This document shows positions 57,992 to 64,000 of a stretch of 64,000 bases of DNA, in pieces. Both the position numbers and the translations under genes were made by a program. The DNA is taken from the NCBI RefSeq assembly GCF_041690465.1, contig NZ_JAWLHG010000025.1, forward strand, positions 1-64,000, read 5' to 3'. A model generated the notes under the pieces. That model was not told where the DNA came from. It ran no database searches and worked only from the letters and a program-made list of their open reading frames with translations. The first letter of the stretch is position 1; every line of letters begins with the position of its first letter. This DNA is from Falsiroseomonas sp041690465. Its GTDB lineage: Bacteria; Pseudomonadota; Alphaproteobacteria; Acetobacterales; Acetobacteraceae.

Positions 57992-58485
57992 GCGGGCTCG
58001 CCGAGATCTGGGTCTATCTGGCACAGGAACCGCTGGCGGCGCTGACGGCGACGCTGCTCGCCTGGCTCGCCGCGGTCAGGCTGCACCATTGGTGCGGCCG
58101 CCATCCGCTGGCCAACCCGGTGCTGATCGCCGTGGCGCTTCTGGCGGGCGGGCTGCTGGCGAGCGGCGTGGCCTATCGCGACTACTTCGCCGGCGCGCAA
58201 TTCGTCCATTTCCTGCTCGGCCCGGCGACCGTGGCGCTCGCCGTGCCGCTGCACCGGCAATTCGCGCTGGTGCGGCAATCGGCCGTCGCGGCGGTCGCCT
58301 CCGTCGTGCTCGGCGGCGCCTTCGCGGCGGCGGCGGGGGTGGCGATCGCGCTCGCGCTCGGCGCGGCGCCGGAGGTCACGGCAAGCCTCGCCCCGCGCTC
58401 GGTGACGACGCCGGTGGCGATGGGCCTGAACGCCCTGGCGACGGCGCTGCTGCTGCCGCTGCTCTGGGCGCTGTTCGCGGGGTAG
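57988..58485 (+). CDS. lrgB: LrgB family protein with an internal deletion
   Basis: This 165-residue membrane protein starts with GTG inside the lrgA stop. It has typical LrgB segments NPVLIAVALLAGGLLASG, FLLGPATVALAVPLHRQ and SLAPRSVTTPVAM, and the family's final helix, GLNALATALLLPLLWALF. Family members run to about 230 residues: between VTTPxAM and the final AMGLN the region with LTGILGA and SHGIGTARAL is missing. The missing piece, about 60-65 residues, keeps the frame. It may be non-functional or altered. Confidence 0.85.
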   Translation: MSGLAEIWVYLAQEPLAALTATLLAWLAAVRLHHWCGRHPLANPVLIAVALLAGGLLASGVAYRDYFAGAQFVHFLLGPATVALAVPLHRQFALVRQSAVAAVASVVLGGAFAAAAGVAIALALGAAPEVTASLAPRSVTTPVAMGLNALATALLLPLLWALFAG

Positions 58486-58488
58486 CGT

Positions 58489-59193
58489 TCAGAACGGAAA
58501 AGGCAGCGGCGCCGATGGCGCACGGCCGTGCAGCGTCTGCCGCAGCGCGTTGCGCGCCTCCGCCGAGAATGCAGCGAGGCGCTGGACAAGTTCCTCGCGC
58601 GCGGGCGATCGCGCACCTTCGTTCCAGGTCTCGCCGCGGGCGGCTGCCGGCGCGAAGACGCCGGGCGCGAAGCGATATTCCACGATAAGATAATGCATTC
58701 CCTCGCTCAGCACGAATTGCGCCGAGAGCCAGTTCGGCGGTATCCAGCCGGGGCGCCGCTGCCCTTCGTCGTAGAGACTGTCGAGATACGCAGGCGTGTT
58801 CGGGCCGCGCCCGCTGCCGATCACCACCAGCCCGCGGCAATCCAGCAAGCCGCGCAGGGCCTGCACGTTCTCGCGCTGGATCGCGGCCGGGTTGGTACAG
58901 ATGCCATGCGGGTTCCAAACAGCGCCGACCTCCGTCGCGGCGCTGGCGATCACGACCGCAGCGGCGCGCCCCCCATGTTCCTGGACCAGCACCGCGCGAT
59001 GGGTGGTCGTCGGCAGGCTGCCTTCCCTGCTGCGCCCGGGTTCGGCCGCCAGATGCAGAACCCGCCAGGGTCCACCCGGAAGGGGCACCGGCTTGCTGTC
59101 CAGCACCAGCACACCATCGACGATCCGCTGCGCGCGAGCAGAGCAGGGCGTCAGCAGCGCGGCGACCACGAACAGGACAGTGAGAGACCGCAT
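58489..59193 (-). CDS. Exported hypothetical protein
   Basis: This is a 234-residue unknown with a signal peptide (LTVLFVVAALLTPCSARAQ) and no membrane segment after it. It has a mixed fold with several Trp and Gly (GGPWRVLHLAAEPGRS, VGAVWNPHGICTNPAAIQRE) and a conserved-looking GLVVIGSGRGPNTPAYLDSL. Two Cys residues could form a disulfide. No family was recognised. It is convergent with lrgB. Confidence 0.75.
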   Translation of the reverse strand: MRSLTVLFVVAALLTPCSARAQRIVDGVLVLDSKPVPLPGGPWRVLHLAAEPGRSREGSLPTTTHRAVLVQEHGGRAAAVVIASAATEVGAVWNPHGICTNPAAIQRENVQALRGLLDCRGLVVIGSGRGPNTPAYLDSLYDEGQRRPGWIPPNWLSAQFVLSEGMHYLIVEYRFAPGVFAPAAARGETWNEGARSPAREELVQRLAAFSAEARNALRQTLHGRAPSAPLPFPF

Positions 59194-59265
59194 CGGAAGC
59201 CTCGGCGGAGGAACGCCGAGACCGCATAGCGCGGGACGATCCGGCCGGCCAGGGAACCGCGGCGC

Positions 59266-59592
59266 TCAGCGTGGCGGCCGGCTCTGCTCCGGCGCGCCGC
59301 CAATCGGCGCGGCAGGATCGCGGGCGCCGGCGGTGCTGCTGCCCAGGAAGCCCTGCGGCGTGGTGCCCGTGGCGGCCGGCTCCTGCAGCCCTGTCGCCGA
59401 GCCATCCGTGCCGCGGTTCACCGCATCTGGGGTGTCGGTGAGCGGCGGATGGGGGGCCGGGCCGGCGTCACGTCCGATCTCCTCGACACGCCCCGCGGGC
59501 GGGCCGCCGGCGGCGGGCGGCGCGACCTGCTGGGCCATGGCGGGCGCGGCGAACAGGGCCGCAGACAGGACGAACGTGGGACGAAGGATCAT
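59266..59592 (-). CDS. Exported low-complexity hypothetical protein
   Basis: This is 108 residues from the ATG at 59592, with a signal peptide (LRPTFVLSAALFAAPAMAQ) followed by a Pro/Ala/Gly/Thr-rich, probably unfolded stretch. Nothing identifies a function. A longer reading toward 59751 is Arg-rich and lacks a ribosome site. Confidence 0.6.
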   Translation of the reverse strand: MILRPTFVLSAALFAAPAMAQQVAPPAAGGPPAGRVEEIGRDAGPAPHPPLTDTPDAVNRGTDGSATGLQEPAATGTTPQGFLGSSTAGARDPAAPIGGAPEQSRPPR

Positions 59593-59653
59593 GCGGGCGC
59601 CGTCGCGTGGGAGGACGGCGCAACGTCGCCGAGCGGCGGCGGTTGCCGGCCGG

Positions 59654-60322
59654 TCAGAAATCCAGGTCGGCGTAATGCGCCGGCGGCGGCATGCCGCTGA
59701 TGCGGTCGGCGAGCAGCGGTCGGAAGGCGGGGCGCGACTTGATGCGCGCATACCAGTCCTTGGCCGCCTCGTTCAGCGACCAGTCCACGTCGCCGATATA
59801 GTCCAGCGCCGAGAGATGCGAGGCCGCGGCCAGATCCGCCAGGCTGAGCGCGGAGCCGGCCAGCCAGGCCCGCGTCTCGGCCAGCCAGCCGAGATACTCC
59901 ATATGCGGCTTGAGGTTGGCATAGCCGGCGCGGATTGCGGCAGCGTCCGGATTGCCTTGGCCGAGCAGGCGCTTCATCTGCCGCTCATGCAGAAGGTTGC
60001 GGGTGACCTCGGCGTGGAACTTGTGGTCGAACCAGGCGACCAGCCGGCGCACCTCCGCCCGCTCCGCCAGCGTGCGGCCAAGCAGCGGCGTATCCGGATA
60101 GGCCTCATCCAGGTATTCGCAGATCGCATAGGAATCGACCAGGACCAGCCCGTTGCCGTCCTGGAGGACGGGCACGGTGCAGGCCGGGTTCATCGCCAGG
60201 AACTCCTCCCGCCGTTCCCACACCTTCTCCAGGCGCAGGTCGAAGGGAATGCGCTTCTCGGCGAGCGCCAGACGGACCTTGCGGGCGAAGGGCGAGAGAG
60301 GCAGGTGGTAGAGAATCCGCAT
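59654..60322 (-). CDS. Glutathione S-transferase
   Basis: This 222-residue cytosolic GST-like protein has the thioredoxin-fold N-domain (LYHLPLSPFARKVRLALAE, then NPACTVPVLQDGNGLVLVDS with the cis-Pro and VDS-type glutathione loop) and a helical C-domain (LSLADLAAASHLSALDYI, with the conserved Asp). It probably conjugates or isomerises glutathione adducts. The active-site residue is likely the Ser in LSPFAR. It lies 98 bp after gltB on the same strand. Confidence 0.93.
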   Translation of the reverse strand: MRILYHLPLSPFARKVRLALAEKRIPFDLRLEKVWERREEFLAMNPACTVPVLQDGNGLVLVDSYAICEYLDEAYPDTPLLGRTLAERAEVRRLVAWFDHKFHAEVTRNLLHERQMKRLLGQGNPDAAAIRAGYANLKPHMEYLGWLAETRAWLAGSALSLADLAAASHLSALDYIGDVDWSLNEAAKDWYARIKSRPAFRPLLADRISGMPPPAHYADLDF

Positions 60323-60420
60323 CAGCGTCGCGCGACTCCGGACCTCCCCCCTATGGCACGCGCGCGCGGCGCGGCCAACGGGGTGAGGCGCGGATCAGGC
60401 GATTCGCGGCGCCTGGCTCA

Positions 60421-63400
60421 TCACTCGGCCGCGACGGCGGGGGTGTCCTCCATCGGCTTCGGCAGGTAGCGGGCATAGTCCTTCGGCACCACGTGCCAGA
60501 CCCGCGCGCGTTCCTCCGCCCAGTTGTTGAGCAAGCGGGCGGCGAAGGGGCTGCCGGTCTCACGGACATGGCGTGCGATGTGGTCGCGCACCACCTCCTC
60601 CCAATGGGCGCTGGCGCCGAGGCGCTGCCAGAGCAGCGTCTCGGGGTTTACGCGGCGCTCGAAGGCGTCGTCGGCGTCATAGACGAAGGCCATGCCGCCG
60701 GTGAAGCCGGCGCCGAAATTGTCGCCCACGGGCCCGAGGATCACCGCGCAGCCGCCGGTCATGTATTCGCAGCCATTGGCGCCACAGCCTTCCACCACCG
60801 CCAACGCGCCGGAGTTGCGAACCGCGAAGCGCTCGCCCGCCTGGCCGGCCGCGAACAGTGCGCCACCGGTCGCGCCGTAGAGCACCGTGTTGCCGATGAT
60901 GGTGTTCTCGTTCCAGACCAGCTTCGAGGAAGGCGCCGGCCGCACCACGATGGTGCCGCCGGAGAGCCCCTTCCCGACATAATCGTTGGCGTCGCCGAAG
61001 ACCTCGAGCTTCAGCCCGCGCACCGCGAAGGCGCCGAGCGACTGGCCGGCGGAGCCGCGCAACCGCACGGTGAGATGCCCGCGCTGCAGCCCGTTCATCC
61101 CGAACTTGCGCACGATCTTGCTGCTGATCTTGGTGCCGATCGCGCGATGGGTGTTCCGGATGTTGTATTGCAGCTGCATCTTCTCGCCGTGGCGGAACAG
61201 CGCATCGGCGTCGCGGATCATCTCCGCGTCCAGCGTCTCCGGCACCTCGTTGCGGCCTTCCAGCGTGCAGTAGGACGCGAAGGGACCGGCATCGGCCTTC
61301 ACCAGCAGCGGGTTGAGGTCGAGGTCGTCAAGATCCTCGGAGCCGCGGCTGACCTGGCGCAGCAGGTCGGTGCGGCCGATCACATCGGTCAGCTTGCGGA
61401 AGCCGAGGCCGGCTAGGATCTCGCGCACCTCCTCCGCCACGAAGCTGAACAGGTTGATCACCTTCTCCGGGCTGCCGGTGAACTTGGCGCGCAGCGTCTC
61501 GTCCTGCGTGCAGACGCCGACCGGACAGGTGTTGGAATGGCACTGCCGCACCATGATGCAGCCCATGGCGACGAGGCTGGCCGTGCCGATGCCGAACTCC
61601 TCGGCGCCGAGCATCGCGGCGATCACCACGTCGCGGCCGGTCTTGATGCCGCCATCGGTGCGCAGCTTCACGCGGTGCCGCAGCCGGTTCAGCTGCAGCA
61701 CCTGGTGCGTTTCGCTCAGCCCCATCTCCCAGGGCAGGCCGGCATACTTGATGGACGACACGGGCGAGGCACCGGTGCCCCCCGAATGGCCGGAGATCAG
61801 GATCGCATCGGCCTTCGCCTTCGCCACGCCGGCCGCGATGGTGCCGATGCCGCTGCGCGCGACGAGCTTCACGCAGACCGTCGCGTCCGGGTTGATCTGC
61901 TTGAGGTCGTAGATAAGCTGGGCAAGGTCCTCGATCGAATAGATATCGTGATGCGGCGGTGGGCTGATAAGCATCACGCCCGGCGTGGAGTGACGCAGCT
62001 TGGCGATCAGCTCCGTCACCTTGAAGCCGGGAAGCTGCCCGCCCTCGCCGGGCTTCGCACCCTGCGCGACCTTGATCTCGATCTCGCGGCAGTTGTTGAG
62101 GTACTCGGCCGTGACGCCGAAGCGGCCGCTCGCGATCTGCTTGATCGCACTGTTGGCGTTGTCGCCATTGGGCCGCGGCCGCGCACGCGCAGGATCCTCG
62201 CCGCCTTCGCCGGAGTCGCTGCGGGCGCCGATGCGGTTCATCGCGATGGAGAGCGTCTCATGCGCCTCCGGGCTGAGCGCGCCGAGCGAGATCCCGGGCG
62301 CGACCAGGCGCTTGCGGATCTCGGTGATGCTCTCGACTTCCTCGAGCGCCACCGGCGTGCGGCCCTCGAGGCGGAAGTCGAGAAGGTCGCGCAGCGCCAC
62401 CGGCGGCAGCCGGCGCACGCCCTCGGTGTAGCGCTTGAAGGTCTGGTAGCTGTCGGTCTCCACAGCCTTCTGCAGCGTGTGGATCAGGCTGCCGTCGAAG
62501 GCGTGGTTCTCGCCGCGGCGGCGCAGCTTGTAGAGCCCGCCGACAGGCAGCGCCACTGCATCCGCATCCCACGCCTTGGCATGCAGCGCGAGGACGCGCC
62601 GCGCAATGCCCGAAAGCCCGATGCCGGAGATGCGGCTGGCGACGCCGGGAAAAAACTCCGCCACCAGCGCGCGGGAAAGCCCGATCGCCTCGAAGTTCAT
62701 CCCGCCGCGATAGGAGGAGAGCACGCCGATGCCCATCTTGGACATGATCTTCAGAAGGCCCTTGTCCACCGCCTTCTTGTAGCGGGCGACGCAATCCTTC
62801 AGCGAAAGGTTGCCGAACAACCCGCGGCGATGGCGGTCGGCGATGCTCTCCTGCGCGAGGTAGGCGTTGACCGTGGTCGCACCCGCGCCGATCAACACGG
62901 CGATGTAGTGTACGTCGATCGCCTCGGCGCAGCGCACGTTCAGCGAGGTGAAGGTGCGCAGGCTGGACTTGACCAGATGCGTGTGCACGCCGCCGACGGC
63001 GAGCACCATCGGAATCGCGGCGCGCTCCGGGCCCTGGTTCTCATCGGTAAGGATGACGTGGGTGCAGCCGCTGCGCACGCCGTCCTCCGCTTCGCGGCGG
63101 ATGCGCTCGATGTGACGGCGCAGCCCCTGCTCGCCCTCGGCGACGGGGAAGGTCGCGTCCACCACGCAGGCGGTGTCGCCCATATAGGCGCGCATCGCGG
63201 CGAACTCGGCGTTGGACAGCACCGGGCTGTCCAGCATGAGCATGTCGCACTGCGTCGGGTCCTCGTCGAGGACGTTGCCGAGATTGCCGAGCCGCGTCTT
63301 GATCGTCATCACCCGCGTCTCGCGCAGAGAGTCGATCGGCGGGTTGGTGACCTGGCTGAAGCTCTGGCGGAAATAGTGGTGCATGCCGCGGTACTGGCCG

Positions 63401-64000
63401 GAGAGCACGGCGATCGGGGTGTCGTCGCCCATGCTGCCGGTGGCCTCGTTCGCCTCCTCCACCATCGGGTGGAGGATGGTTTCCAGCTCCTCCAGCGTGT
63501 AGCCGACGGCGAGCTGGCGGCGGCGCAGCGCCTCGCCGGTGTAGTCGGCGTGCTCATCCGCCGCGGCCTTGACGATGCCGTCGATGCGCGTGGTGCGCTT
63601 CGTCCACTCGCCGAACGGCTTGCGGGCGGCGAGCATGTCCTTGAGCTCGGTGTCCCCGAGGAACCTGCCGGTCTCGAGGTCCACGCCGATGCACTGGCCG
63701 GGGCCGACGCGGCCCTTGGAGAGGATCGCGTCCTCGGCCAGCTTCACCATGCCGGTCTCGGAGCCGACGATCAGCATGTCGTCGTCGGTGACGCTGTAGC
63801 GCATTGGGCGCAGGCCGTTGCGGTCGAGGCCAGCCACCACCCAACGCCCGTCGGTCGCGCAGATCGCCGCCGGCCCGTCCCAGGGCTCCATCACCGCGTT
63901 GCAGTAGAGGAACAGGTCACGATGCGCCTCCGGCATGGTGGCGTTGTTGCCGAGGCTTTCGGGGATCAGCATCGCCTTGGCCATCGGCGCGTCGCGCCCG
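60421..64000 (-). CDS. gltB: Glutamate synthase large subunit (partial, N-terminus outside)
   Basis: About 1190 residues are visible from a family length of about 1500. The glutaminase domain end is at the window edge (FLYCNAVMEPWDGPAA, ATDGRWVVAGLDRNGLRP). The central domain and FMN-binding barrel follow (PPPHHDIYSIEDLAQLIYD, ILISGHSGGTGASP), then the 3Fe-4S cysteines in QCHSNTCPVGVC and the C-terminal beta-helix (NDYVGKGLSGGTIVV, GANGCEYMTGG). It makes glutamate from glutamine and 2-oxoglutarate with GltD. The start codon is beyond the right edge. Confidence 0.97.
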   Translation of the reverse strand, partial: GRDAPMAKAMLIPESLGNNATMPEAHRDLFLYCNAVMEPWDGPAAICATDGRWVVAGLDRNGLRPMRYSVTDDDMLIVGSETGMVKLAEDAILSKGRVGPGQCIGVDLETGRFLGDTELKDMLAARKPFGEWTKRTTRIDGIVKAAADEHADYTGEALRRRQLAVGYTLEELETILHPMVEEANEATGSMGDDTPIAVLSGQYRGMHHYFRQSFSQVTNPPIDSLRETRVMTIKTRLGNLGNVLDEDPTQCDMLMLDSPVLSNAEFAAMRAYMGDTACVVDATFPVAEGEQGLRRHIERIRREAEDGVRSGCTHVILTDENQGPERAAIPMVLAVGGVHTHLVKSSLRTFTSLNVRCAEAIDVHYIAVLIGAGATTVNAYLAQESIADRHRRGLFGNLSLKDCVARYKKAVDKGLLKIMSKMGIGVLSSYRGGMNFEAIGLSRALVAEFFPGVASRISGIGLSGIARRVLALHAKAWDADAVALPVGGLYKLRRRGENHAFDGSLIHTLQKAVETDSYQTFKRYTEGVRRLPPVALRDLLDFRLEGRTPVALEEVESITEIRKRLVAPGISLGALSPEAHETLSIAMNRIGARSDSGEGGEDPARARPRPNGDNANSAIKQIASGRFGVTAEYLNNCREIEIKVAQGAKPGEGGQLPGFKVTELIAKLRHSTPGVMLISPPPHHDIYSIEDLAQLIYDLKQINPDATVCVKLVARSGIGTIAAGVAKAKADAILISGHSGGTGASPVSSIKYAGLPWEMGLSETHQVLQLNRLRHRVKLRTDGGIKTGRDVVIAAMLGAEEFGIGTASLVAMGCIMVRQCHSNTCPVGVCTQDETLRAKFTGSPEKVINLFSFVAEEVREILAGLGFRKLTDVIGRTDLLRQVSRGSEDLDDLDLNPLLVKADAGPFASYCTLEGRNEVPETLDAEMIRDADALFRHGEKMQLQYNIRNTHRAIGTKISSKIVRKFGMNGLQRGHLTVRLRGSAGQSLGAFAVRGLKLEVFGDANDYVGKGLSGGTIVVRPAPSSKLVWNENTIIGNTVLYGATGGALFAAGQAGERFAVRNSGALAVVEGCGANGCEYMTGGCAVILGPVGDNFGAGFTGGMAFVYDADDAFERRVNPETLLWQRLGASAHWEEVVRDHIARHVRETGSPFAARLLNNWAEERARVWHVVPKDYARYLPKPMEDTPAVAAE

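Noticed and set aside
1..64000. CRISPR array
   Set aside because: No regularly spaced short repeats with unique spacers were found; the only clear tandem repeats are coding (49930-50185).

Overview
The window is GC-rich DNA from a bacterial chromosome, most likely an alphaproteobacterium, plausibly of the Acetobacteraceae/Rhodospirillales type. The grounds are the block ffh-rpsP-rimM-trmD-rplS-leuC-leuD-leuB, eno next to a DivIC/FtsB gene, secG-pyrG, and a GcrA-like zinc protein. The genus is an inference. The left edge cuts the end of an IS110-type transposase and the right edge cuts gltB.

Region 1 (about 110-16,700) is an accessory stress block. It holds hsp20-groEL, a CBS-pair protein, an operon of universal stress protein, CBS-BON protein, alpha/beta hydrolase and phosphoribosyltransferase, a COG2187 kinase-like gene, and an NAD salvage set (PRPP synthetase-like, nicotinate phosphoribosyltransferase, nicotinamidase) coupled to a second CBS-BON gene. 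A non-homologous end-joining set (ligD, a divergent SRAP gene, ku) follows. IS110-type fragments lie on both sides of the stress part. FNR/FixK-like palindromes lie upstream of hsp20 and of the stress-protein operon; the latter has class II spacing to a -10 element. The gene list resembles the dormancy (DosR) regulon of Mycobacterium tuberculosis.

Region 2 (16,700-22,400) has an IS5-like scrap and housekeeping genes: divIC, eno, pyrG, secG and three small unknowns.

Region 3 (22,396-35,549) is an integrated element of about 13.1 kb in the 3' end of a tRNA-Arg(ACG) gene. It is bounded by a 56-bp direct repeat and has paired GGGTCCGC repeats 11 bp apart near both ends. It encodes a tyrosine integrase, an AlpA-like regulator, a primase-like protein and a D5-type helicase in a tightly overlapping operon, a serine recombinase, a terminase-small-subunit-like protein, several short unknowns (two sharing a domain), a GcrA-like protein, a DUF4145 protein, a secreted nuclease and a membrane protein pair. 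No capsid, portal, large terminase or tail gene was recognised, so it looks like a phage satellite or a reduced prophage.

Region 4 (35,500-49,700) is core genome: tRNA-Arg, leuBDC, the rpsP operon, ffh, infC, thrS, a NYN-LOTUS protein, DUF6165 and two glycosyltransferases. Region 5 (49,800-64,000) carries a repeat-rich secreted protein, a TPR operon, a fumarylacetoacetase-family enzyme with an alpha/beta hydrolase, an epimerase-like protein, a TPR-lrgA-lrgB operon whose lrgB has an internal deletion, two exported unknowns, a glutathione S-transferase and partial gltB.
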